Positions 43,856 through 51,413 of a DNA stretch of 64,000 nt are shown here, in pieces (within the stretch, counting starts at the first letter, position 1; each line of letters opens with the position of its first letter). Below the pieces are notes generated by a model. The model saw nothing but the letters and a program-made list of their open reading frames with translations. It was not told the DNA's origin and ran no database searches. A program made the position numbers and the translations under genes. This stretch comes from Mycolicibacterium litorale (GTDB taxonomy: Bacteria > Actinomycetota > Actinomycetes > Mycobacteriales > Mycobacteriaceae). The stretch is taken from positions 4,154,001-4,218,000 of the forward strand of contig CP019882.1 of the NCBI GenBank assembly GCA_002007745.1. The letters run 5' to 3'.

Positions 43856-44065
43856 CTACGGCGTCTCCGAAACGAGCTGCGACAGGCGTCGAGTGGCGTG
43901 CCGCTCGACGAAGAGTGGGATGAAGTCCCGAATCGGCCGGCCGTCGAATCGGCCGTATTCTTCGCTGACCGTCCGGGAGACCTGCTCCTGTTGAATGTGC
44001 GGGTAAGCAACGGCCAGTCGGCTACTCAACTGCTCGATGATCTGCTCTTCGGTCAACGCCGCCAC
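43856..44065 (-). CDS. Three-helix-bundle small protein (DUF3562-like)
   Basis: 69 residues: MAALTEEQIIEQLSSRLAV, QEQVSRTVSEEYGRFDGRPI, then RDFIPLFVERHATRRL. The pattern of three short helices with a Q-V-x-x-x-V-x-E-x-Y-G-R-F core is seen in small proteins near arsenic and metal genes in actinobacteria. Role unknown; possibly a regulatory or adaptor protein of the island. Confidence 0.6.
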   Translation of the reverse strand: MAALTEEQIIEQLSSRLAVAYPHIQQEQVSRTVSEEYGRFDGRPIRDFIPLFVERHATRRLSQLVSETP

Positions 44066-44198
44066 ACCTAATGGCGTGACGCGTACCTGAACGTGTGGTC
44101 AATAGGACGAACACCACTCAGCTCCGCGCTGACGCCTGTCTTCAGCCGACCCGCCGTCAAGCGTGCCGGGCTTGACGAGACGTAGATAACTCCATCAT

Positions 44199-44220
44199 CA
44201 TTGACTCAATGATTATTGAG
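44199..44220 (+). promoter_or_regulatory. Overlapping palindromes at the fusion gene start
   Basis: CATTGACTCAATG (44199-44211) is a perfect palindrome around one base. CTCAAT-GATT-ATTGAG (44205-44220) is a second. Both include the ATG at 44209. An ArsR-type repressor bound here would block transcription or translation start. TAGATA at 44183 could be a -10 element. Confidence 0.55.
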
Positions 44221-44901
44221 CTTTCTCCAATGGGTGGAGACTTCGACCAGGAGCGGCGGGCGCGCGTCCATGCCGCCTTGGGAGATGCGGCTCGGCTGTC
44301 GATCGTGGACCGTCTTTTGCTTGGTGACGCCTCGCCGTCGGAGTTGCAGGCTCTGGTGTCGATGCCGTCGAACTTGGTCGCCCACCACCTGAGGATCTTG
44401 GAGGAGGCGGGGGTCGTTCGTCGCAGCCGCTCGGAGGCCGACCGCCGGCGCACCTATCTGCAGTTGGTTCCTGAAGCGCTGGAGGCTGCGGTTCCCTCCG
44501 CGAACTGGCAGGCGCAGCGCGTGGTCTTCATCTGTAGCCACAATTCAGCCCGCAGTCCCTTAGCGGTCGCGATATGGAATCGGCGGAGCGACCTTCCCGC
44601 GGTATCGGCGGGCACCCGCCCGGCCGCCAAAGTTCATCCCGGCGCCGTCAAGGCTGCCAAGCGCCACGGCCTGCCACTGGGATCGCATACCCCGGTGCAC
44701 TTCGGCGACGTGATCCGCGCCGGCGACCTCGTAGTCGCGGTGTGCGACAACGCCCACGAAGAACTCACCTCCGACCCGCGCCGGCTGCACTGGTCGGTGC
44801 CCGATCCGGCCGCCTCGGAAGCGGCGGAAGCCTTCGATGAAGCCGTCGACACTCTGACGGCGCGCATCGAGCGGCTTCTCCCAGCACTACGCGCCGGCTG
44901 A
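44209..44901 (+). CDS. ArsR-type HTH fused to an LMW phosphatase/arsenate reductase domain
   Basis: 230 residues. Residues about 14-95 are an ArsR winged helix (AALGDAARLSIVDRLLLGD, SNLVAHHLRILEEAGVVRR). Residues about 103-228 are a low-molecular-weight phosphatase/ArsC domain with VVFICSHNSARSP, the C-x5-R-S loop (C109, R115), and DPAASEAAEAFDEAV. The second redox cysteine typical of thioredoxin-linked ArsC is not obvious, so reductase activity may use another thiol, or the domain may sense arsenate. ATG 44209 sits in a palindrome; ATG 44230 is an alternative start. Confidence 0.85.
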   Translation: MIIELSPMGGDFDQERRARVHAALGDAARLSIVDRLLLGDASPSELQALVSMPSNLVAHHLRILEEAGVVRRSRSEADRRRTYLQLVPEALEAAVPSANWQAQRVVFICSHNSARSPLAVAIWNRRSDLPAVSAGTRPAAKVHPGAVKAAKRHGLPLGSHTPVHFGDVIRAGDLVVAVCDNAHEELTSDPRRLHWSVPDPAASEAAEAFDEAVDTLTARIERLLPALRAG

Positions 44902-44961
44902 CCGGTGGCCGCGACGTGGCTCTCGACCCGCTCCTCCCCGCCTAGCTTCGAAGGATGAATC

Positions 44962-46079
44962 GTGGACATTTCAATGTTGAAACGCACCAACTTTCGTCTA
45001 GCGCTGTGTCTCACAGCAGCCGCCGCTTTGCCGATGTCGGCGTGCGGTATCGACAACACGCCGCCTCCGTACGTCACCGCCGCGCACATCGACTGCGCAG
45101 GTAAGCCGTCTTTGGCGGCCAGCGGCTCGACGGCGCAGGCCAACGCCATGCCGGTGTTTGTCGAGGCGTTCTCCAAGAACTGTCCCGGGCATACGGTGAA
45201 TTACACGTCGAACGGCTCGGGTGCCGGGTGAGCGAATTCATCAGCGGCAAAACTGATTTCGGTGGCTCGGACTCCCCTTTGAGTCAGCAGCACGGAGAGT
45301 ACGACGCAGCTCAACAGCGGTGCGGCTCGCCTGCCTGGAACCTGCCCGTGGTGTTCGGGCCGATCGCGATCACCTACAACCTGAGCGACGTCTCAAGTCT
45401 CGTCCTCGACGGCCCAACAGCGGCGAAGATCTTCAACGGGACCATCACCCGCTGGGATGACCCCGCCGTTGCCGCCTTGAACCCGACGGTGCAGCTGCCC
45501 TCCCAAGCGATCCAAGTCATCTACCGCAGCGACGACTCGGGCACCACCGACAACTTCCAGCGCTACCTTGACGCAGCGTCAGCCGGCTCTTGGGGCAAGG
45601 GCAGCGGTAAGGCATTCAACGGTGGCGTCGGACAAGCGGCCAAGGGTAACGAGGGAACATCGGCGGTGGTCCGGGACAACCCAGGTGCGATCAGTTACAA
45701 CGAGTACTCGTTCGCCAAAACGCAGCGCCTGTCCAGCGCTCAGATCGTGACCTCTGCCGGATCGACGCCGGTGCCGATCAGCGCCGACACGGTGGGTAAG
45801 ACGATCTCCGCCGCGACGGTCATCGGCGAAGGCAACGACCTGGTGTTGGACACCTCGAAGTTTTACACGCCCAGCAGTCCCGGGGCCTACCCGATCGTGC
45901 TCGCAACCTATGAGTTGGTGTGCTCGAAATACAGTGATCCTGCCACCGGACAGGCGGTGCGGGCGTTTCTGCAGTCGACGGTCGGACCCGGTCAACTGCA
46001 CCTTGAAGACCACGGTTACTTCGCGCTCCCGCCGGACTTTCAGGCTAAGGTCGCCGCGGCGGCCAACGCCGTGTCCTGA
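44962..46079 (+). pseudogene. pstS: PstS phosphate-binding lipoprotein, frameshifted
   Basis: First frame: signal and lipobox (LPMSAC), then LAASGSTAQANAMPVFVEAF and TSNGSGAG, stopping at 45231. Second frame continues SEFISGKTDFGGSDSPLS, IFNGTITRWDDPA, YRSDDSGTTDNFQRYL, the phosphate-binding core of PstS. One G added to the run at 45226-45228 gives GSGAGVSEFISG, the family sequence, and a protein of about 373 residues. It binds phosphate outside the membrane. In arsenic loci such a protein favours phosphate over arsenate uptake. GAAGGA precedes GTG 44962. No pstCAB nearby. Confidence 0.85.
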
Positions 46080-46093
46080 CTCGACGGGACCGG

Positions 46094-47872
46094 TCAGACC
46101 GTATGTGCGGTAAGCGCTTTCAGCGCGGGGATGCCGACGGGTTCCTCAGCCAACAGCGGGATAACGGCGTATCGAGCGGCATGCTTGGTGCGGACGGTGT
46201 CGATTTGGTCGAACTCGGCGGCGGCTCGCTGACGCAGTAGCGGGTTACTGGGCGCGGCGGCGGCGACCGAATTGTTGATCACCCACGCCCATGGCTGGAT
46301 GCCGGCACGTTCGAGGTCGTGTTGCAAATCGGCGGCTTCGAGTACCGGCGTTGTTTCGGCCAGGGTGATGAGCAGGACCTTGGTGATGTCCGGGTCTTGC
46401 AGGCGCATCAGCGGGGTGGTGTAGTGCCCGCTGTCGCCCATCTGGCGCGCGATTTCGCGGTGATAGGAACCGGTGGCGTCGAGCAACAGCAGGGTGTGCC
46501 CGGTTGGCGCGGTGTCCAGGACGACGAACTTGCTGCGGGATTCGTGGATGACCTTGGAAAAGGCTTGGAAGACAGCGACTTCCTCGGTGCACGGTGAGCG
46601 CAGATCTTCGGCGAGGGTGGCGCGGCCTGCATCGTCAAGGTGCGCGCCTTTGGTGGCCATGACCCGGTCACGGTAGGCCTGGCTGGCCTCGACGGGGTCG
46701 ATCCGCGACACCTGGAGGTGCGCGGTGCCGCCTTGCAGTGTTTCGGCAAGGTGGGCCGCGGGGTCGGTGGTGGTGAGGTGCACGTCGTGACCGCGTTCGG
46801 CCAGGGCGACCGCGATCGCGGCCGCGACGGTGGTCTTGCCGACACCACCCTTGCCCATGCACATCACCAAACCGTTTCCGCTACGTTCAATCTCGTCGAC
46901 CAGAGCGACCAACGGGGCGTCGGCCACGGGTGCGACGCCGGCTGACACGGAATCGGCATCATCGACAACCGTGGTGTCGAACAGGGTCTCGAGTGCGTCG
47001 AGACCGACCATGTTGGCGGCCTTGAGGTCGATGCGGTCTTGCGGCAATGCGTGCAGGGCCTCGGGCATGTCGGCGAGGGCGGACTGTTCTCTGCGTGCGA
47101 TGGCGGCTGCCAGCGGGTCATCGTCGCCGTTGGGCGCTGGCATCACGGCATTGATGACGATGTACTGACGGTGCATCCCCAGTGCGGCCAATTCGCGGTG
47201 GGTGCGGTCGATTTCGTGCAGCGCTGAGCGTGTCGGGCGGGCCACCAGGACTAGGCGGGTGCGCTCAGGGTCGGATAAAGCATCGACGGCGGCGGCGTAG
47301 GTAGCTTTGTGTTTGTCGAGACCCGCCAGCGGGCCTAGACAGGAAGCGTCGCCCTTACCCGCTTTGAGGAATTCGGTCCAGTTTCCGGGCAGTTGCAGCA
47401 GTCGGATCGTATGGCCGGTGGGTGCGGTGTCGAAGAGCACGTGATCGAAACGCGAGACGGGTCCTTCGGTGTCGGTGAGGATGGCAGTGAACTCGTCGAA
47501 GGAGGCGACCTCGGTGGTGCAGGAGCCGGACAGTTGTTCGGTGATCGTGGCGATTTCCGCCTCGGGCAGCAGGCCGCGCACTGGGCCTACGATACGCTCG
47601 CGGTAGTCCGATGCGGCCTGCTCGGGGTCGATCTCCAAGGCCGATAAGCCTTGCAAAGCAGGGATGTCGGTGATGAGGTTGCCGATCGGCAACCCGAAGA
47701 CCTGACCCACGTTGGACGCCGGGTCGGTGGATACCAGCAGTACCGTCTTGCCCGTACGGGCCAGCGCCACCGCCGACGCACAGGCGATCGACGTCTTGCC
47801 GACGCCGCCCTTGCCGGTGAAGAAGACAAACCGTGGCGGGTCGGTCAGGAATTGCTGTTGACTACTGGTCAC
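46094..47872 (-). CDS. arsA: ArsA arsenical pump-driving ATPase
   Basis: 592 residues with two ATPase halves. First P-loop FFTGKGGVGKTSIACA near residue 19, second VMCMGKGGVGKTTVAAA near residue 340, each followed by DTAPTGHT (switch II). This two-domain form is the true ArsA rather than a Get3-type single domain. ArsA takes arsenite from ArsD and energises a membrane pump (ArsB or Acr3), but no such pump is in this window. GTG start; 36 bases after arsD, same operon. Confidence 0.93.
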   Translation of the reverse strand: MTSSQQQFLTDPPRFVFFTGKGGVGKTSIACASAVALARTGKTVLLVSTDPASNVGQVFGLPIGNLITDIPALQGLSALEIDPEQAASDYRERIVGPVRGLLPEAEIATITEQLSGSCTTEVASFDEFTAILTDTEGPVSRFDHVLFDTAPTGHTIRLLQLPGNWTEFLKAGKGDASCLGPLAGLDKHKATYAAAVDALSDPERTRLVLVARPTRSALHEIDRTHRELAALGMHRQYIVINAVMPAPNGDDDPLAAAIARREQSALADMPEALHALPQDRIDLKAANMVGLDALETLFDTTVVDDADSVSAGVAPVADAPLVALVDEIERSGNGLVMCMGKGGVGKTTVAAAIAVALAERGHDVHLTTTDPAAHLAETLQGGTAHLQVSRIDPVEASQAYRDRVMATKGAHLDDAGRATLAEDLRSPCTEEVAVFQAFSKVIHESRSKFVVLDTAPTGHTLLLLDATGSYHREIARQMGDSGHYTTPLMRLQDPDITKVLLITLAETTPVLEAADLQHDLERAGIQPWAWVINNSVAAAAPSNPLLRQRAAAEFDQIDTVRTKHAARYAVIPLLAEEPVGIPALKALTAHTV

Positions 47873-47908
47873 GAGTCGGCCCTTTCGCGCCTCGGATGGT
47901 GAACGGTC

Positions 47909-48304
47909 TCAGCAAAAGTCCGATTGCCCGGGTGGGCAGCACGCCGTCTCGGACGTGTCGGACAGCCCGAGGCTGACAGCGCCGGCCGGCACCACAGGCA
48001 CATCCAGCCCCGCCCACTGGGACAGCTCGGAACGAGTGGGGTAGCGCCCGGTCAGCACCGTGACCCCGTCGACGCACACCAGCGGCAGCCCCGCCGAACC
48101 GGCGATCTCCACGAATCGTCGGGCGACGTCGTCGTGGGCGAAGGCCAACGGATCGTTGGCGAGGTTGTGGCGGGCGATCGTCGCACCCTGCTCGATGAGC
48201 CACCCCATATCCGCGCTGAACGCAACAAGATTCGGGTCCACGTCTTCACCACACACCCCCGTGTTGCAACACAGGGCCGGCTCGAACACCGAAATATCGG
48301 GCAC
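47909..48304 (-). CDS. arsD: ArsD arsenite metallochaperone
   Basis: 131 residues. C12 and C13 with C18 in FEPALCCNTGVCG are the three cysteines that carry arsenite to ArsA. Further cysteine pairs near the C-terminus (ETACCPPGQSDFC) are common in ArsD. The core has DDVARRFVEIAGSAGLPLVC and GRYPTRSELSQW. GTG 48304 is supported by GAGGAGG just upstream; the longer frame is not needed. Divergent from arsR. Confidence 0.92.
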   Translation of the reverse strand: MPDISVFEPALCCNTGVCGEDVDPNLVAFSADMGWLIEQGATIARHNLANDPLAFAHDDVARRFVEIAGSAGLPLVCVDGVTVLTGRYPTRSELSQWAGLDVPVVPAGAVSLGLSDTSETACCPPGQSDFC

Positions 48305-48332
48305 GTTGTCCTCCTCTACCGTTTGACGGCTG

Positions 48333-48351
48333 TATCGATAACTATCAATAT
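48333..48351. promoter_or_regulatory. ArsR operator with leaderless arsR promoter
   Basis: TATCGATA-AC-TATCAATA (48333-48350) is a near-perfect palindrome between the divergent arsD and arsR genes. CAATAT (48346-48351) lies exactly 7-12 bases before GTG 48358, the -10 position for a leaderless mRNA. The arsR at 50255 has an almost identical arrangement. Confidence 0.65.
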
Positions 48352-48357
48352 AGAGGC

Positions 48358-48744
48358 GTGTCCGCCGCGTCGTCATCCCCGGGTGAGCCCTGCTGCCCAC
48401 CGCTGACCCATGAGCCACTGGGCTCGGACTGGGCTGACGAGTTGGCTCCCATGTTCAAAGCGCTGGGCGATCCGGTGCGGCTGCGCATTCTGCGCCTGAT
48501 CGCCAGCCATGACGGCGGCCAGTGCTGTGTCTGTGAAATATCCCCCCACTTCGAGCTGTCCCAGCCGACGATTTCCCATCACCTCAAGACGTTGCGCGAA
48601 GCCGGGTTGCTCGACTGTGAGCGGCGCGGCACGTGGGTGTACTACTGGGCGATACCTTCGGCAATAGCTCACCTGTCAGCAGTCCTGGCACTCGACATCA
48701 CCACCTCGCACACGACACCTGAACGCTTCGAGAGGATCTCTTGA
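48358..48744 (+). CDS. arsR: ArsR-family arsenite-responsive repressor
   Basis: 128 residues. HTH: LGDPVRLRILRLIASHDGG, LSQPTISHHLKTLREAGLLD and RRGTWVYYW. The arsenite-sensing cysteines are in QCCVCEIS (the C-x-C of the alpha-3 helix, plus one). An N-terminal PCCPP pair is an extra. GTG 48358 has no leader ribosome site, consistent with leaderless translation. Divergent from arsD-arsA, and its stop overlaps the arsC start by one base. Confidence 0.92.
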   Translation: MSAASSSPGEPCCPPLTHEPLGSDWADELAPMFKALGDPVRLRILRLIASHDGGQCCVCEISPHFELSQPTISHHLKTLREAGLLDCERRGTWVYYWAIPSAIAHLSAVLALDITTSHTTPERFERIS

Positions 48745-49172
48745 TGAGCACGAAACCGTCGGTGTTGTTCGTCTGCGTGCACAACGCTGGACGCTCCCAG
48801 ATGGCCGCCGGATTCCTGTCCGCCCTGGCCGGAGACGCGATCGAAGTGCGCTCAGCCGGCAGCGCCCCCGGCAACGCGGTCAACCCCGCCGCCGTCGAGG
48901 CCATGGCCGAAGTCGGGATCGACATCTCCGACCAAACTCCGAAGATCCTCACCACCGACGCGGTCGAAGCCTCCGATGTGGTGATCACCATGGGCTGCGG
49001 CGACGCCTGCCCCTTCTTCCCGGGCAAGAGTTACCGCGACTGGGTCCTCGATGATCCCGCAGGCAAGGGCGTCGAAGCCGTGCGGCCGATCCGCGACCAG
49101 ATCAAGACACGCATCGAAGACCTCATCGCAGAACTGTTGCCACGCACCGCAGAGACCGAAACTCGGCTCTAA
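48744..49172 (+). CDS. arsC: ArsC arsenate reductase, LMW-phosphatase/thioredoxin type
   Basis: 142 residues. VLFVCVHNAGRSQMA is the phosphatase loop with C11 and R17. C85 and C89 in TMGCGDACPFFPG form the redox pair of the thioredoxin-linked class. Reduces arsenate to arsenite. ATG overlaps the arsR stop (TGATG), so it is translationally coupled to arsR. Its end overlaps the convergent arsR by 4 bases. Confidence 0.93.
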   Translation: MSTKPSVLFVCVHNAGRSQMAAGFLSALAGDAIEVRSAGSAPGNAVNPAAVEAMAEVGIDISDQTPKILTTDAVEASDVVITMGCGDACPFFPGKSYRDWVLDDPAGKGVEAVRPIRDQIKTRIEDLIAELLPRTAETETRL

Positions 49173-49528
49173 GAGCAACAATTCGGGTCGAGAACGGCGA
49201 CCAGCGCAGCCACGGCGTCACGGTGCGGACGGTGATACACGTTCATCCCGCGACGCTCCGATTCCACCAGTCCGGCATTTCGCAGTTGCGTGAGGTGGTG
49301 GCTGGCCGTCGACTCTCCGACCCCGATCGCCGCAGCCAGGTCCCGACTGTTCGCCTCGCCATCGGCCGAGCCGAACAACAGCGACATGATCTTGACCCGT
49401 GCCGGGTCAGCCAACGCCTTCAGACGCAACGCCACCTGCAACGCATCGTCATCACTCATCACCCCCGCCGCCACCGGCGCACAACACACCGGCTGGGACA
49501 TATCGATCAACGGCAACGCCTTGGGCAT
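49169..49528 (-). CDS. arsR: ArsR/SmtB-family metal-responsive repressor
   Basis: 119 residues. Core HTH: KALADPARVKIMSLLFGSAD, GVGESTASHHLTQLRNAGLV and RRGMNVYHRP. It lacks the C-V-C of the other ArsR proteins here; instead it has PVCCAPV at the N-terminus and PNCCS at the C-terminus, suggesting a different sensing site. Divergent from cadI with two palindromes between. The same pair (an arsR-type gene divergent from cadI) occurs in M. tuberculosis. Confidence 0.88.
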   Translation of the reverse strand: MPKALPLIDMSQPVCCAPVAAGVMSDDDALQVALRLKALADPARVKIMSLLFGSADGEANSRDLAAAIGVGESTASHHLTQLRNAGLVESERRGMNVYHRPHRDAVAALVAVLDPNCCS

Positions 49529-49550
49529 GAGGCCATCATGCCACATCTCT

Positions 49551-49608
49551 TGACATATATCGAAAAGGTGGCATGCTGAGCATTGTCCGATGATTTCGAC
49601 ATATGTCG
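49551..49608. promoter_or_regulatory. Paired operators between arsR and cadI
   Basis: CGACATATGTCG (49597-49608) is a perfect 12-base palindrome. TGACATATATCGA (49551-49563) is a related copy about 46 bases away, nearer the arsR start. One site per divergent promoter fits repression of both genes by the adjacent ArsR. Confidence 0.6.
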
Positions 49609-49631
49609 CACAGGTTTCTAGGAGGCATCCC

Positions 49632-50150
49632 ATGTCCCGTATTCAGTTGGCCCTCAACGTCGATGACATCGACGCCGCCATCGCCTTTTACTCCAAGCTG
49701 TTCAACGCCGAGCCGGCTAAGGTCAAGCCCGGTTACGCCAACTTCGCCATCGCCGAACCGCCGCTGAAGCTTGTGCTGCTGGAAAACCCGGGGCACGGCG
49801 GCAGTATCAACCACCTTGGGGTTGAGGTCGAATCCAGCGACAAGGTGCACACCGAGATAGCCCGCCTCACCAACGAGGGCATGTTCACCGAGGAAGAGAT
49901 CGGTACCACCTGCTGCTTCGCCACCCAGGACAAGGTCTGGGTGACCGGCCCGGGCGGGGAACGCTGGGAGGTCTACACCAAGCTGGCCGACTCCGACACC
50001 TTCGGCGTGAGCCCGCAGATCGCGACCCCGTCCGATGACACCTTCGGCGTCAGCGCGCAGGCCGCTACACCGACCGACGGCGCCCGGGCCTGCTGCGACA
50101 CGGCGGCCAACGAGCAGCCCGCGACCGCGAAGCAGGCGTCCTGCTGCTGA
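49632..50150 (+). CDS. cadI: CadI/ArsI-family VOC metal-resistance protein
   Basis: 172 residues. VOC fold: MSRIQLALNVDDIDAAIAFY, HLGVEVESSDK with H61, and the vicinal cysteines C94-C95 in GTTCCFATQDKVWV, then RWEVYTKLADS with E113. This matches CadI (cadmium-induced) and ArsI (C-As lyase of trivalent organoarsenicals). After the domain comes an internal repeat (SDTFGVSPQIATP / DDTFGVSAQAATP) and a tail with ARACCD and ASCC. AGGAGG precedes ATG 49632. Confidence 0.88.
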   Translation: MSRIQLALNVDDIDAAIAFYSKLFNAEPAKVKPGYANFAIAEPPLKLVLLENPGHGGSINHLGVEVESSDKVHTEIARLTNEGMFTEEEIGTTCCFATQDKVWVTGPGGERWEVYTKLADSDTFGVSPQIATPSDDTFGVSAQAATPTDGARACCDTAANEQPATAKQASCC

Positions 50151-50229
50151 TCACGCGAGCGGCGGGGACCGGCAACGTCACAGCCGGGCCCCTCCTCGCT
50201 ACGTTCATACGTTGTTCGCTTGTCGACTG

Positions 50230-50248
50230 ATTCGATACCTGTCAATAT
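50230..50248. promoter_or_regulatory. Second arsR promoter/operator, near-copy of the first
   Basis: ATTCGATACCTGTCAATAT (50230-50248) matches the operator at 48333-48351 at most positions. CAATAT (50243-50248) lies exactly 7-12 bases before GTG 50255. The similarity continues through GCGTGTC at the start codon. Confidence 0.6.
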
Positions 50249-50254
50249 CGACGC

Positions 50255-50611
50255 GTGTCGAAGTCATCCCGCCCCGCGTGCTGCGAGATCGCGCCCCTGG
50301 TCCGCGAGCCGCTCACTGCCTCGGCCGCAGCCGAATTGGCGGGAATGCTCAAAGCACTGTCCGATCCGATACGGCTGCGGCTACTGAGCGTAGTCGCCAG
50401 CCACAGCGGTGGCGAGGCCTGCGTCTGCGATATCTCCGAGGGCATCGACGTCAGCCAGCCGACGATCTCCCACCACCTGAAGGTGTTACGGACCGCTGGA
50501 CTCATCGACAGCGAACGGCGCGGATCGTGGGTCTACTACCGAGTGATCCCCGAAGCACTGCAACAGCTTTCAGCCGTGCTCGGCGCCGACAGTCTGATCC
50601 GCAGCCGGTAA
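50255..50611 (+). CDS. arsR: ArsR-family arsenite-responsive repressor
   Basis: 118 residues, close to the arsR at 48358: LSDPIRLRLLSVVASHSGG, EACVCDIS (sensing cysteines), VSQPTISHHLKVLRTAGLID and RRGSWVYYR. N-terminal ACCE gives an additional cysteine pair. GTG 50255 fits a leaderless start. The stop overlaps the MIP channel ATG by one base, so repressor and channel form an operon. Confidence 0.92.
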   Translation: MSKSSRPACCEIAPLVREPLTASAAAELAGMLKALSDPIRLRLLSVVASHSGGEACVCDISEGIDVSQPTISHHLKVLRTAGLIDSERRGSWVYYRVIPEALQQLSAVLGADSLIRSR

Positions 50612-51359
50612 TGGACACCATGGGTCTGCCCCGGCGCCTGTTGGCTGAATTCGTCGGCAGCGCACTGCTGGTCACAGTCGTCGTGGGCTCAGGAATCGCC
50701 GCCGCGCAGCTGTCCCCCACGATGTCGGATTGCAACTCTTGGAGAACTCGACAGCGACCGTCTTAGGACTAGCGGTGCTGATCCTGCTGTTCGGCCCGAT
50801 CTCCGGTGCTCACTTCAATCCCGTCGTCACCGCATCAGACTGGCTCCTGGGGCGCAAGGCCGGCACCGGCATCACCGCCCGCGACGCCGTCGCCTACAGC
50901 GCAATCCATATCGCGGGCGCAATCTGCGGGTCCTGGCTGGCCAACCTGATGTTCGACCGGCAGGTCTTCGAAATCGCGACCAAGGACCGCATCACCACCG
51001 GACACCTCGTCGGCGAAGTCGTGGCCACCGCGGGCCTCATCGCTTTGATCTTCGCGTTGGCCCGCACCGGCCGCGCCGGGATGTCGGCCGCCGCCGTCGG
51101 CGCCTACATCGGCGCGGCGTACTGGTTCACCAGCTCCACCTCATTCGCCAACCCGGCCGTGACCATCGGACGAATCTTCTCCGACACATTCGCCGGCATC
51201 ACACCGGGCTCGGCTCCAGGATTCATCATCGCCCAAATCATCGGTGCCGTAATCGGTCTGGCTCTCATCGCCACTCTCTATCCCGGCATCGCCGCCGACG
51301 CCGACGACGTCGTCGTCCCCCACCCCCACGCCGACACCCACCCCAGCGACTCCGCATAA
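50611..51359 (+). pseudogene. MIP-family (aquaporin-like) channel, frameshifted
   Basis: Frame one: LLAEFVGSALLVTVVVGSGI to LSP, then shifted. Frame two: LLENSTATVLGLAVLILL and on to the end. One A added after the C-run near 50719 gives LSPNDVGLQLLENSTATV. Two half-helix motifs are HFNPVVTASD (NPV) and SFANPAVTIGR (NPA), as in arsenic-linked channels such as AqpS, which release arsenite made by ArsC. About six membrane segments and a histidine-rich end (PHPHADTH). Coupled to the upstream arsR. Confidence 0.82.
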
Positions 51360-51413
51360 CTGCCTCCACCCCGCCACAACTGAATCCCATCCCCTACTTC
51401 GAGGAGCCCCACC

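Noticed and set aside
45220..45240. Programmed frameshift in pstS
   Set aside because: No slippery heptamer or following structure is evident, and five other genes show the same kind of one-base loss.
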